From: Gymnothorax reevesii
Lineage: Eukaryota; Chordata; Actinopteri; Anguilliformes; Muraenidae
Length of the DNA stretch: 64,000 bases
Reading direction: 5' to 3'
Assembly (NCBI GenBank): GCA_029721435.1
Contig: CM056577.1
Location: forward strand, 25,747,719 to 25,811,718
The translations under genes and the position numbers were made by a program. Below are positions 44,494 to 57,418 of this stretch, one piece after another (position 1 is the stretch's first letter; every line of letters starts with the position of its first letter). Under the pieces are notes generated by a model, which saw nothing but the letters and a program-made list of their open reading frames with translations, was not told the origin of the DNA and did no database searches.

Positions 44494-45079
44494 TATCTGA
44501 AGGTTAAAAGTCACGAATAAACTGACTATGCTATTCAGGTCAAAATATTCATTTTTGTCCAAAGCGGTGCTTTAGGTGCACAACTGTATCGCCAGCTTTG
44601 ATTACATGTGTTTGCAATGGCTCACCTGTAGAAGAGAACCGTAATTTGGCCTTTGTTCCAGATTTTTCTTCATCCTGTAACTATAGCATTTTTACCATGG
44701 CCCAACTCATGACATAACATTGATATTACCTTAGGTACGTATCTCTTTTGTGAAAATTTCATTGTCTGAGATTGTGAGGAAAAAAAAAGGTCGCTCCATG
44801 TTGAGTTATGCTGCAAATATTTCGCCCAACTGAATGCCAAGTGTAATGTTGGTTGAATAAGTGATCTAACTAGTCAGAAACAGATAGTTACTTTAAGTGA
44901 AAGCTTGCTAGCTGTGTTAAGTTAGTTTTTACTGGAGAACTATGTCAACGAATGTTAATTAAACATGTTCGCTACTTTCAACTAGCGAACTAAACCTTGT
45001 TGGATATGTCAAATTATGAGGTGAATTTCAGTGGATAAATCCCACGAAGGTGCCATTATCTTAATTATTTTATATGCAG

Positions 45080-45145
45080 GAACCACAACAGCAAGCTAGA
45101 GAAACAGAGCAAGCTGTTGAGAACACAGGTGTATCAGGGCTTCAG
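45080..45145 (+). CDS. Exon-like segment, 66 bp, unidentified
   Basis: Preceded by TTTTATATGCAG and followed by GTGAGG, it would be a 22-codon in-phase exon (EPQQQARETEQAVENTGVSG...), rich in Gln and Glu. Frame phase is compatible with the next exon-like segment at 46459. No family is recognised. It could belong to an old transposon gene or be chance. Confidence 0.28.
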
Positions 45146-46458
45146 GTGAGGAAACAATTATGACTTGTTCTGCGGAATTATAGGGAAAGAATTAAAGTTA
45201 GTCTGTTTATGTTCAGCAAATATTACTTTTGAAAGTCAAAATGCCCCAACCAACTTTGGCTCAGTGGGGGAAATGAAAGAAACATGTAAATCTAATGTAA
45301 ATTTACATGTAAATCATGTTAATTCTAACATGATCCAGTCCAATTAACGCTCGGTTTGCGGCTTGTCCAATTCACAGTCCGTGGTCCATTTTGAGGTGTT
45401 TATGATGGCTGCAATTGCGATACCGCATATTAAGATGCTTAATAGAGAGGATCGCAAGCTAATAATAGAATATAATAGAATATAATAATATAATAATCCA
45501 CTCACTTTGTATCAATGTCCAGGTTACTAGATCTGAGCGGGTTTCATGAGTGTGCTGAGATGGTTTGCAGCTGTCAGTTAAGGTTGTGGCAAGTTTCTGT
45601 ATGTGGCATCTTTGTATGAAAATTTTGGAGGCACCTTGCATAGCATAATTTAAAAAATGGAGAAACATTCGGATAGTCTCTGTATTCAGAGAAGGCAGTA
45701 CACTCAGATTTGCTCAGATTTAGATGCACTCAGATTTACTATGCGCGCTCGCATCACATTTGTATCCCTACCAATTCTCACAAACCTACGCCCTTGATTG
45801 CTACTACATGTTTTTACGGCCCATGAGAATCAAACAAAATGTGAATCCACTTGTGGTGAAAAAACAAATCATTTGCTAAAGCCTGGTGAAGGTACACGAA
45901 CTTACATTCAATTGATTAGCTCATACATCGTGAATATTTATTTTTTGGATTGTCACGGGTAGGCTGGTATTCAAAGCTCTCCTTGTGTTGTTCCACCACT
46001 GGCAAAAAGACTACAAACTTTATAGAGTGACAGATATCATCTGAGAATGTGGTTTGCTTCAGCGGGATAAATGAATATTACACAATGGATTTATCCTTAC
46101 AAGTGCAAATTTGCCCGATTTTTTTTTTTTCACAAGTCAATTTAATGTGGATATTATGAAACAAGCGATTGTTTAAAAAGTGAACATTATTTAAAATTTC
46201 AATCGCATGTTCAGTTGAGGTGTTAATGAAACAAGGAGATTAATCAATGGGTTGTGTAGGACAAAATGTCTGGGACAGTATAAACATTGACAGCTGAAAA
46301 CAGAAATTGAGTGGGAGTTTTCTTTCTGTAGATAAGAGGTTACACTATTATACACGTCGTTACCTAAAACTGAAGGTAGCTATCATGTACACTTTATCTT
46401 AAATCAGTTAAACAAGTAGCTGTGGCCACAGCTGCAGGTATTGACTTTTTCATTTCAG

Positions 46459-46526
46459 CAAATTGAGAACGAGACAGGCAATCGATTAGGCCTCTCTACA
46501 ACTGCCAGCGGTGCTTTAAATTGAAG
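46459..46526 (+). CDS. Exon-like segment, possible terminal exon
   Basis: Preceded by TTTTTCATTTCAG, a good acceptor. It reads QIENETGNRLGLSTTASGAL and then a stop, with GGTAAA just after. The Glu/Gln/Thr-rich composition resembles the segment at 45080. Unidentified; coding status is uncertain. Confidence 0.25.
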
Positions 46527-46565
46527 GTAAAACTGATGTTTGAATTAGGCCTGCAATGCTCCACA

Positions 46566-46637
46566 TTATATTATATTATATTATATTATATTATATTATA
46601 TTATATTATATTATATTATATTATATTATATTATATT
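46566..46637. repeat. (TTATA)n pentanucleotide microsatellite
   Basis: A perfect TTATA array of about 14 copies. Confidence 0.97.
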
Positions 46638-46794
46638 GGAACTGAATATATTATGGAAGTTGTAAGAAGGTACACAGTTTTTCACTGTGCAAACAAGGAC
46701 ATGCTAGATAATATCATATGTCAGTGCAATAGGGGAATCCACAATACAAAACAAGATTTCAAAACATTGTTTGACAAATAAATATTTATTTTTA

Positions 46795-46955
46795 ATGTTG
46801 ATTTCATCCTGGATAATTTTTTGTGGACTGCAGGTCCAAGAGAACACCCATGACTGGTCTCCTCCTTTTCATTGATCTTGTATTTCCTCCTATCATAACC
46901 AGTCATGTCAATAAACGAGGCTATTTGGTCCGCTTTGCATATCACACCCCATCAC
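46795..46955 (-). CDS. Coding-like segment on minus strand, unidentified
   Basis: The minus-strand frame reads CKADQIASFIDMTGYDRRKY, then KINEKEET and GPAVHKKLSRMKSTLKI, a charged and protein-like composition. An AATAAA signal follows near 46783 on the same strand. A second minus-strand segment near 47235-47120 (KIFMDRPIINVIRNLSPDGK) also looks coding-like. They may be exons of one dead transposon gene facing the plus-strand segments. No family could be named. Confidence 0.28.
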
Positions 46956-47259
46956 ACTCCAACTGTAATGCATCAATGTCTGCAACATGACACCGAATAT
47001 ATGGAGTTTAATACACAGAAAATGAAATTATGCCTGGAGACATATCAGCAATTTGTATATATGCATATGGTAATTTTTATAGCACTTTCCAAAAATAATA
47101 ATAAATATTCTTATTATTTTTATTGCACCATATAAAATTCTTGCACCTAAACCTTCCTTGACGGTGTGTTTTCCATCGGGTGATAAATTGCGGATCACAT
47201 TAATAATTGGTCTGTCCATGAATATTTTACTACCGCTGAGGAAAAACAAATTGTGCACG

Positions 47260-48090
47260 ATTTATATCCGGCTGTGATGGTTTTTATTTGTCATGTGGCA
47301 ATGAATTTTAAGCAGCCAAGCTGGGACCTCAGCCAGAGTCTCGAGGCCTTGTAGGCACAAGAGGGGTTTTTGTTCATTTGTGTTAGGGTTAAGTTGGGAG
47401 ATATCGCATGCAGTAATGAAGAAACATGCTAATTAAGCCCCTTTTCACGCTTTCGGCATCTCCTTTGAAGGCATCTGTCTCAGGGTAGGAGTGTGATTGG
47501 ATCAATGGGATTCTTGCTGGGCTAATTCATTTACTTCCCCCCATTAGAGCTGACATCTGTTAATTGAGGGGTAATTAGCACTGGGCTGTAATTATCTTGT
47601 TCTCATGAGGAAGGTAAATGCCTGGGTTCTCTACAGGTGTGTGGGCAAGAACATGGAGGTACAGGTGTTCTTTTAGAATATTGTTTGAAAAAAAACTGAA
47701 TTGTTTGTGTTCACATTTTGCTTGAGAAGTGATTATTTTTTTCTTTCACTGTTTACAAATCTTGAAATGAGTCACACTGATCCTGCATTTTGTAAGACAT
47801 AAAGGCATTAACGATATCTTGAAAAAAGAAATAGAAATAACCATCCAGGTTTAAATAATATAGAACTAAAACATAGTTATTTGACAAACTTTTGTAGTGC
47901 TTGTTGTGACATGCAAGTTGATAGTGGTGATGTCATACATTCAAATTACACAATTATATGTTTGAGAGTTTGACGTAACTGAACTGGTCCTCCATCAGAG
48001 CGCCTTCATTTCTTCAGCCCTCCCTGCCGTCACCATGTCGTGCTCTGAGATTTCCTGGTACCGCATTGCAGAGAAGTGCACAGAGAACGC
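47260..48090. other. Repeat-free AT-rich DNA, conserved-type texture
   Basis: No gene. The section around 47480-47640 contains TTAATTGAGGGGTAATTAGC and GCTGTAATTATC, with homeodomain-type TAATTA cores, and no transposon signature. Conservation is a guess. Confidence 0.3.
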
Positions 48091-48099
48091 TGCACTGTA

Positions 48100-48302
48100 T
48101 CATAATCATCAGGGAACAGGGCTTGCAACTCGCAGGTTATAGTTTTGATTCCCCAGAGAGGCAACAGTGCCATCGTACCCTTGAGTACAAGTATTTTAAC
48201 TCAACTCCTTCGGCAAAGCCCTATTGCATAAACACACTGAATGTAACAAAATGCATGTTGAGTAATTAGTTTTGTATAAAAGCATCTGCAGAGTAACTCA
48301 AA
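48100..48302 (+). mobile_element. tRNA-derived SINE, plus strand
   Basis: A degenerate B box (GGTTATAGTTTTGATTCCCC, 48135-48154) is followed by the body AACAGTGCCATCGTACCCTTGAG (from 48166) and the tail TTTTGTATAAAAGCATCTGC (48270-48289). This order is that of common fish tRNA SINEs with a 'GTACCCTTGAG' body and a 'GGATAAGAGCGTCTGC' tail. The A box is not readable. Confidence 0.7.
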
Positions 48303-49960
48303 TTTGTGAGCAAATCACCAAATAGTAAGCAAGTACACAAATTTAAATTCATGGCCCTGGTCCTCCAAATGTTCTATATCCAAAGTGTGTGTGCATTGGC
48401 AAATGACTCCATATAAACTGACCAATGAAGGCAATTTATTTATATTTATTTATTCATTTTTTTAATTTATATATTTTCAACAGCACAATCTTGATGACTC
48501 CATGGCATGTGCTTTGGAGCTAGCTGATGCCTCGCTGCAGGGTCTGCGAGGGGTTTGAAGTCGCTCATGATTGTGGCCGAAAGTTAAATCGAGGAATCAA
48601 TTGCACCCTGAGAAATAGATCCTTCCAATCAGGGGAGCCGAAGGTCAGCTTTCTTGTCTCCAGTCTTTTTCCTGCAAGGCCGTCACGATGTTGGGTCATT
48701 TGATCCACTCCCATCCCATTTCAATAGACAGAGAAAGGTCACGGGCGTATAAGTGGTTCTGCTGAACTTGAAGTAATTGTGTTTCATGTATGATCAGAAC
48801 ACAGCAATGTGTTCAGAAGTAAGGTCTCGATGCTGCTTGATGGGGTATTTCATCGTGTGTGGTTTGGGACTAGTCAGTGATGCAGAAAAAATACACAATG
48901 TGGAGAAGCAATATGAGTTTCATAAGTATAACGGCAATATAGCAACACAGCAGCGAATCTGTTGCTATAAAGTCTGACCATTTACAATTTCAGAAAATAC
49001 AGAAACAGCAGCTTAGCTACTTATGGTATCTGGGAGTACTGGACTAGGTAGTCAGTTGTATACCATTTATGTACATTTGGGTTAAAATCCTTCAATGTCA
49101 GACTGTATCAGAATACATATACACATGCGCACGCGCACACACATACTTATAAAATTAATTCTACATGCATCATTAGCATATCATTATAACATTGGTCTAA
49201 ATGACAGTTTGTTGTACTGTAATTATTTCATGACAGATGTAGTTAAATTAATTACAGCTTTATTCAGTAGGGGGCACTATTTAGCTTTGTCCAGCCACCT
49301 CAGGAGCTGAAGAAAAAAGGCGAGATCAGACTGCTCACCATAAGTGACATTAGCCAGCCTTTCTTGTCTCTCCAGTCCTGTTTTCCCTAATCAGGAAGCT
49401 TACCTCTTATAACAACAACAGACTTTGTGCTTTAATATATGAAATTTATCATGCAGGCCACAAAAAATATTTATGTGCAAAATGTATAATATTTTTCTGC
49501 TTGAAGGAAAGGTTTCCGAAAGAAGAAGAAGACGAAGAAAGTAACAAGTCTCACCCTTCATTTTTCACCCGTTTAAGAATACAATTTGTCAAATTTGGGT
49601 AATTTATAAGAAAAGGAAACCAAGGCAGCGCTGATTTAAGCAGGGGGTGGGGGGGGGAGGGGGGCGATCATGAAAAATTACTCTCCGCTTCTCTGAGGCA
49701 CTTCAGCTGATGGGTTTGATTTGTCATCCTCAGTTTTGACATTTTTCATCCCAGTATCCAATCTAAATGACAGGCGGATATTTTCTAAATCTTGACTGCC
49801 GTGGATCGGAATCGCGGGCTATTTTTCCTCTTTTATTTCCTTTCCAGAGAAGTCATGAAGAGTGAGATTCTTGTTTTCATTCTGGTCCCGTTTTAAACGG
49901 AACAATTACATGTCGCCTGCGCTCTGGGACTGCAGTGCTTAGGTCATTGTATTATTAAAT
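48303..49960. other. Intergenic DNA, no gene recognised
   Basis: AT-rich with a G-rich run at 49643-49664 and short purine tracts near 49518-49540. No coding motifs. Confidence 0.4.
49643..49664 (+). repeat. G-rich tract, possible quadruplex
   Basis: Runs of five, eleven and six G separated by single T and A bases, followed by CG. It could form a G-quadruplex. Confidence 0.7.
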
Positions 49961-49973
49961 TGAATTGTGTGTG

Positions 49974-49976
<3 letters not shown>

Positions 49977-50014
<38 letters not shown>
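49977..50014. repeat. (GA)n microsatellite
   Basis: A perfect GA array of about 38 bp. Confidence 0.95.
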
Positions 50015-50016
<2 letters not shown>

Positions 50017-52330
50017 AAGTCTGTGTATGCCTGTACGTATATGTATGGGCTTCGTGAGATAGCCTCTGATCACAAGTAGCCAAGGCAGCGATAAATTCTT
50101 TCAAATCCCCACCTTGATGCAAACCCACAATTATGCCGCCACATTTTTTTTCTGAAATTGAGCCACGAAACGGTACCAATCTCACCCAGACAAAAAGCTG
50201 ATTGATTTTCCAGACTCTGGGATATCTTGGCACTGCACAGTTTTGCTGGGATCATAACCCTGCTCATGATGGTACAGAATAATCTACCTGCCGCTTTTGT
50301 CGGGATTGGCTTTGGATTACAGTTTTCAAAGGGGACTTGCATTAATTCTGTTCGCTATTCAAGTTATTCCCTATTGACTGACCTGCATGTATTCATATTT
50401 GGTTATTTCTACCATTTTCTACCAATATTTCTACCATATTTGTTTAGCTCCGTCCACCAGTCATTTATGTTTCTTACAATGTCTCTGAAACAAAAATTAG
50501 ACTTTTTTTGTCTGCCTGTCTGTCAGTTCTTTTGAGTGTTAATACCTTTGCATGATGTGTTTCAACCTGGGGTTCTACCAGGTTTACACAAATCAAGTAA
50601 TATTCAGAAGAAAAAAATATCCTTCCTCGTATATTTTTTGCGCAGAGGTATCATTATGTTCACAAAGCCGGCTTGATTATTTGAAATAACTGGGGGGATC
50701 ACATACTGTGTGGAGTGGAAGATTAAGTCATATCATTGGCTACTCACTGCAGTCCATGCCTTCAGTCAGTATAGCATCAGCTACAGAAGTGAGCCTGTTA
50801 TTAAAATCTGGAATTAAGGTCCAGGTCCTGCCACCTATAATTTGCAACCATGGGTAATAATATGTGCTCCAGGGAGAGGCTGATAATAATTTCCATTTGA
50901 ATCATGGTATCAATAAAACGCACCACGGCCTATGCAGGGAATCTGCCCTTTGGGATCACGAATTTGGTGGCAACCTTTCCGAGGAATGTTTATTTATAAG
51001 GTCTGTGGGCTTTGAAATTATTTTCTGGGTTAGTTGCATCAGCGTTTCTTAGTTATCATCTATTTACAAAGGGAAAAAAAACTTCACTTCAAATGCCCCA
51101 TCAAGAATGTACATTTATAAATGTGAAAGAGTAATGTTATCTGAGTCATTTTGACACAATTTACAACCAGAAATTATGCCTTTGCATTAGTATTACACTT
51201 CATGCAAATAAACATTGGAACATACGTCCAAACAATGAAGTTGAGGATCATTTAATTCATCGTTGTTTCCCAATTGTTTATAATTTAGTTTTAGCTGAGC
51301 TCTATGATTAACTTACCCATTTCCATTCATGAAATTGTTTGCAATAAAAGCCCAGTTTTTATTGACTACATTTTTAATTGTCAACATATTTCTGTATTAT
51401 TGTATTTACTGTATTTTTGTTTGGAGCGATGCTTTTCAATAAATACCATTGATTTGAGGAATTCTACCAGTGGACATTCAGTTCCCTTGATTTTATTAAT
51501 GGATTGCCACATACCATAACATTATTAGCATGCCTATAAATATGAATAATTTCTTTGCTAAATATTCAACCCCATTATTTTGCAGAATCAATCGACGTAT
51601 GGCTGGAAATGATAATTTTAGCAAATCTCTTTATTATTTTTAGTCGCTTTCGAAATTCGCCGCACCTCTGATCGTGAACAGATTATAAAGCATTGTTTTA
51701 CGAGTATTGCTTTTAAATACATTACCTCCGGGCATCTCCTCAGCTTTTGCCTTCAGGTGTAATTCATCCCAGTGGAAACCTGCTTTAACTTACGGCTTTG
51801 TCACATATTCTTCTGGTGACAAAGGTTTATCACGGGGACCACATCATTTCCCGCTCGTATTTTACCCTCATCTGACCTTTTTATATGCCTTTTTCATTTC
51901 TCTGTTATATATCGTATAGTCTGCAGAGCCATCTTCCCCACTGGCTCAGTACTGCAGTCCCACCATCTCCGAGGTGCATTCTCTGCTGACCTTTGACCTT
52001 CAGGTCTGACTTCCCCATTTTATTGTGGTCGGCTGCATCTCTAATTTCCTTTGAGGATTTTTATATTGCGGTGAGACTGTTTGTCCGTTGAACTCGCCTT
52101 AGTTTTTGAATCAAACATGCCCATGATCATCGCCTCAGGATTCATAAAAGTAACTGATATTCTGAACCCATGATCAGATGATGAACTGTGTAGCACAGGT
52201 ATAATATAATCTTGATCGGAAAGGATCAGGTAATGACCGTACATGTCAAATAACACGGCTCGGTATTAGGTTACTGTGCGCCATTATATTTCCTTGGCCA
52301 GTTCTTGCATTCTCAGCCATTTTCACAAGA
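50015..52330. other. Gene-free AT-rich DNA
   Basis: No domain-bearing ORF and almost no recognisable transposons. Sections such as 50795-50960 and 51540-51700 have uninterrupted unique sequence that would suit conserved non-coding elements; not testable here. Confidence 0.35.
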
Positions 52331-52334
52331 GTAC

Positions 52335-52525
52335 ATTGTTGTTATGTGGCTGATGCATTTATACAAAGCCACTTACAATTGATTGGAATAAGCACGGCCA
52401 ATGCTGGATGAAGGCCTTTACTCAAGGACCCACAGCTGTAATAATTTGATCTGGGCTGGGATCAGGGCTTTAACTACCATCTACCCAGTCAGACACCTTA
52501 ACCTCTTGGCCACAAGCAGATGGCC
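52335..52525 (-). mobile_element. tRNA-derived SINE, minus strand
   Basis: On the minus strand the A box is TGGCCAAGAGGTTAAGGTG (52512-52494). A degenerate B box follows (TAGTTAAAGCCCTGATCCC). The body has CACAGCTGTGGGTCCTTGAG and AAAGGCCTTCATCCAGCATT, and the tail AATTGTAAGTGGCTTTGTAT near 52380-52361. This is the layout of a widespread fish tRNA SINE. Confidence 0.78.
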
Positions 52526-54720
52526 AGCCAGCAGAGATAATTTTTAATTAAGAACAGTAGTTTTGCTGAAGATATCAAACAATGTGGAGATATGACAGCA
52601 TGTGTGTTGCTTGAGAGAGCTAATTTATCTGTTCGAACTAGAACTCCAGCTGTCATTAAGGGAAAACATTCAATTGCTGCATAAGATCTATAAAACACTA
52701 GATTTAAACCTCAAGTACTGCTCAGATTCAGCCATACTGGGGGAACCTTGGCTGAAATTTTTATAATAAAGAAGGATTTTCTGTGACTTCAAAGAGAATC
52801 TTAGACTTTATTTATTGGAGGCTATACTTGAAAATTTCTCCCATACAGTCTAATTAGTTTCCAAAGGAATTTGAAGAGGTGCCGGCCAAAAAAGTTTTAA
52901 GGAGAAGACAGTTTTGAGGACTGAGATTCTGATATATTCTGGGGGGGGGATATAACAATCCAGTTTTTGCATTGGACGATTTAAATCTTTTTGCACATAA
53001 ATAAACTGAAAACGAGCGACGCAGCCAGAGTAGTATTGAAAACTCACACCTTGGCCTGATGTTCCGTCTCGCTAATTTTAAAGTAAGGGCCACCGCAGAA
53101 CTCTTTAAATGTGAATTGGCACTATTGATCTTGCCGGAGTGACTTAAAACACCTTTTGTCCCGTGGGGAATGAGTCCCATCAATTCTGCAGAATCTGTCA
53201 GGACACGAAGAATCGGCGTTCGGCAAACCACAGCAGTTTACAACACTTTGGATAGCCGACTGTGATGTGACCTCATTTACTTTCATATCTTCAGTCCCTA
53301 CACAATGTCGAGAGTTCTGCCGCTTCTGAAATTGTAGAGAAATACAGAGCTAAAAAAGAATTATGCAGAGTCAAGGACAACGGACCATAGCAGGTTATTT
53401 GGAATGCCCCCCGGTGTTAATTAATTGTTTATTAATCATTCCAAGTGATAGCTGCAGGATTTGACAAGGTCATGCCCTCTACCAAAGATTCATAACCACG
53501 AGGTTCACCTTTTCATTCATTTGCATTTTACCAATCAAACAGCAGCTGCCTAACTAACAGGAGAGGGACTGATTTGTTTTATAAAGCTCAGTGGTCCTAC
53601 ATTGGACGGTGAAGTTGTTAAGCTGATAATGCTTTGCTTAATGAGCAATCAGTCAAATCTCCATCATGTTCTGGCCCATCTACTCATTACTTGTTGTAAA
53701 AGTGTTTTAAATTCATTATTATTAATCAAACAGCCTTATGAATGTCTGACCTTTTTAATCAAAGACAGCGAGGCAATTAAATGCTTCATACTGAATTGTT
53801 GATTCTTAGATCTGTTTTACTTGGCATAGGGTGATTGCTTTTTGACTTGCCAACACAGATACTGATTACTCTTTCACTGGAAGCATTTTTTTGAGTATTT
53901 CATTATTTGTTTCCCCGCTTCCATGTCTGGCTGGCTCAAGGTGAAACATTAAGAGTGTCAGCATGTGTAGTGTAACTCTGTAACTCTACAATAGATAGCA
54001 CAGATGGGAGAAGCCCAGGTTTATGTACCAGAGAAAGCGCTGAGGTAGGAAATTGCCCAAGATGAGATGTAAAATTACTCTAAATGTATCCCTGGAACAA
54101 ATGCACCTCCAACTAGGCCCTAGATAGGCCTAATTTTAACACAACGTCAAGGATCAGGATTCTCCATGATAAAATGATCCAAATAAGCACATCACCCTGC
54201 CCACCCCCCCCTCAAAAAAAATGCGTTAGTTGGAATTTAAAAATGGATCATGGATACACAGTGATTTATAGCGGTTATATCCAGGGTTTAAGTGGGAAAC
54301 ACTTAATATGATACTCTGCCGGGAGACTGTGATGGATGGCTAATCGAGTCAGTTCAGCTTACCATATGTGTACCACTGACCTACGTGTCAGTGGTCAGGT
54401 GAGCACTCCAGCCTGCAGGTTTCCATGGAGACAGATGATGACGATGAGCGAGGTGTTGGGGTGGGGGGGGGTTGGCAGCCGCTGCAGAGGAGAAGAAAGG
54501 TCATCCCAATTCTGGATCCTCCGAAAGGGGCTCCGCGATTTGATTGTTTTTCGGTTTTCACCGACACCTACAGATCAATTCATCTAGCAGTGCTGGCTGC
54601 AGCTAAAGGTCTGCTGACTCGCGAGTGGCGAAATTCTTTTCATTATTAACACTGTTCAGTTTTATATTATTAGATTGTGAAAGGACAGCTTATACCTTCT
54701 CTGTCTTTGCTTCTCTCTTT
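52526..54720. other. Gene-free AT-rich DNA
   Basis: A 125-codon minus-strand ORF (53231-52854) has no recognised domain. A G run is at 54463-54472. Nothing else is supported. Confidence 0.35.
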
Positions 54721-54723
54721 CTC

Positions 54724-54841
54724 TACACACACACACACACACACACACGCTCACTCACACGCGCGAATGTGCACACACAGGAAGGTACGTGCGCATACAC
54801 AAGCATGTGCACGCACACACACACACACACACACGCGCGCA
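54724..54841. repeat. Interrupted (CA)n microsatellites
   Basis: Two CA arrays (54724-54748 and 54813-54833) with CGCGCG-type interruptions between and after them. Confidence 0.92.
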
Positions 54842-56690
54842 GGACACCAGAGTCGGTCCCTAATTTTGTTTGCAGTTGATAAAAGGATTATCTACGAAGC
54901 CTTTATACAGATATCCTGACAAACATAATGATATGTGTATGTCTCCTGGAAAAGCTAAAGCCCATTTATTGCTCATAATGGCAGAGAATTGCATTACCGA
55001 GCTGTGGTGTTATTTCCTGTTATTGCTCTAATGTTTCTTAAGGAATGTAATCTAATGAAGACTGATCACTGCTCTATAAGCTTTTGTGTGGAAAAGAGAA
55101 TAGAGTGGGGAAAATAGCGCCAGGCTCAAATATCATCGCTCAAAGTGCTTTTGTACTCAAATTTTTCCAGATTTCAAACTGGTATACAACAAATAAATAA
55201 ACAAATACTTAAATAAATAAGCAAGGACAAAAACAACAATATCAATGAAAAACTACCGCTTTTTAGTGCAGTTTGTGACTCCATTTGTGATACTTGCAGA
55301 TTAACATGCCTTATTCACATTAAAGGCAAATTGTATTCAAAACTATTCTCACTACCTTCCTTTTAGGTGTAATATATATATATATTTGATGTTAATTGCT
55401 GAATGTTAAATTCAGTGTTGTTAGTCTCAGAATATGACTCTCTCAGAAACGATAACTGAACACTTAACGGTGATCAGCATGAGAGTAATCGTGTCACTAT
55501 CACTCTCTTATGCCTGAAAATGTATAATTTCCATTATTGATGGAAGTGGTTTGTCCCTTACCTTCATTTAAAAAAGAACAATTAAGAGTCACTATATTTC
55601 AGCACGTTTAATGATTTAATTATATTGGCCCCATTCATCAAAATAATGAATCCAATAAAAACTAACCTTAATGTCATTGCTTAAAAGCCATGAGTGCAAT
55701 CAAACTGCTTCTGTATGGGAAAAAAAGCGAGGACTGAATTATTAATGACAATGATAATAATAGTTTTATTAAATTATTATTCAGATATATTTTACCCCTT
55801 ATCTGGACGCTATCGTATTGTTTTAATGAGATTTATAAATCATTCAGATGGATTCATTATTCAGCTATTCATGTATTCTTTTTTTTTTTTTTTGGAGGGG
55901 GTTGGGGTGACATCTGAAATGTCAGCAGTGAGGTCATTAATTCCTTCATCATCACAATGGCCATTCACTTCCATTATATGCGATGACCTTTAGCCCAGCC
56001 AATCTCCAGCCATCATATATGCCTGGGCTGTAAGCTTCCTGGAGATGCCACAGAGTAACAGCTGTGCTAAAGAGATCTGCTGTAATTATGTTTGGGACCA
56101 ATAGAAGAGCTTAGAAATCAATATGCTAAAACAGATGGCAAACATGATCATGACTAGCAGGCTGCCAGCAGATGATACTGTGTGCTCCCGGAGTCTATTA
56201 ATAGCATTGAAGATATGTGATATAATGCATTTCTGACAATAAGATGAAATTAGCTAATTTTCAGGTTGGTTAGGGATTTGGTGCAAAAGGCCAGGTGCAT
56301 GTTTTGATGATAATTGCAATGCACACGATTCAGAATGTCTTCTCATTTATTTATTTCTTTCAAATATGTAATATATATTGCACAATATGAAGCAAGGGAA
56401 TGATCTATAGCTCCCTGTGTTCAAGAAATATAATTAATATGTAATTTTTGCCCTTTTCATGGGCAGATTTCAGTAACCTGTTTCTTTCCCCCACTGCTTT
56501 TCATAATACAGAATCAACACAATTACATCCAGTATAGATACAGAACTGACTTTCTCCTTTGTGCTAAATGCCTGCATTTACAATTTAACAACCCTGCATT
56601 ATTTTGTTGTTGGAGGGGGGCAGGGGGGGGGAGTTTCCCCATGCATGCATTCTTATCTAGTGCAATACTGTACTGTTGTATTCTGATTAA
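54842..56690. other. Gene-free AT-rich DNA
   Basis: Unique sequence with frequent TAATTA/ATTAAT words, for example 56080-56270. There is a poly-T run at 55878-55892 and a G-rich tract at 56614-56632. No gene. Confidence 0.35.
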
Positions 56691-56694
56691 AATT

Positions 56695-56890
56695 TCCTCA
56701 CGTGAGGTGCAGACTGAAAAAGACCACCGCAGCAGAAAACGCGCGCGGCCTCTTTAAATGCTGCACCTCGGCCCAAACCAGTCGAGCTTACCAAGCCGCA
56801 GGACGGATTGGTAACATCGCGGAGAGGAGAGTCGAGGGACGAGCGTCGACGGCGGTCACGTGATCCCGGCCCCCACGGCCCCCTCTGACA
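56695..56890. promoter_or_regulatory. CpG-rich patch with two CACGTG boxes
   Basis: This 200-bp patch has a far higher CpG density than its AT-rich surroundings (AAAACGCGCGCGGCC, GACGAGCGTCGACGGCGG). It carries the palindrome CCTCACGTGAGG (56696-56707) and GGTCACGTGATC (56854-56865). It could be a small CpG island or enhancer. No downstream ORF with a credible start is seen, so promoter status is unsupported. Confidence 0.4.
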
Positions 56891-57322
56891 CGGCTGCACC
56901 AATAACACCGTCTGAGAAAAAATGACTGAGAGGACTTGGGCTGTCACCATGGAGACGGAATTTCTGCCGTCCGTGTGGAATCTCCCGTAATGTTGGCTCA
57001 AGGTTGTAAGATGGAGTGCACATCTGACTGTGTTCAAACCTGAAAAGGACATGGCCTTTGGCTGTTCTCTGAAAGCATTAAAAATACATAAATATACTAA
57101 TACGCATACAACCAAATTTTGCCTTTTAGTTGCATTGATAATACCAACCATTTTTTAAATTGTGAATTTAGTGTTTCATGAATATATATTATTACAAACA
57201 ACTTGCTTCTTTTTCAGTAGTAATTCAGTGGTTTTAATGCAAGTATGAAAGTAACTGTTAAATTGAACAATACATAATCTCCCTCTGGTCTGGATTCCTG
57301 AACTCATTCAATATCTGCCTCA

Positions 57323-57357
<35 letters not shown>

Positions 57358-57378
57358 GTACCCCCCCTTTCTGTCTCC

Positions 57379-57418
<40 letters not shown>

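Noticed and set aside
52854..53231. 125-codon minus-strand ORF
   Set aside because: No domain or start evidence; overlapped by a second frame of similar quality.
56687..57151. 154-codon minus-strand ORF over the CpG-rich patch
   Set aside because: Arg/Gly/Pro-rich composition follows from base content; no domain is recognised.
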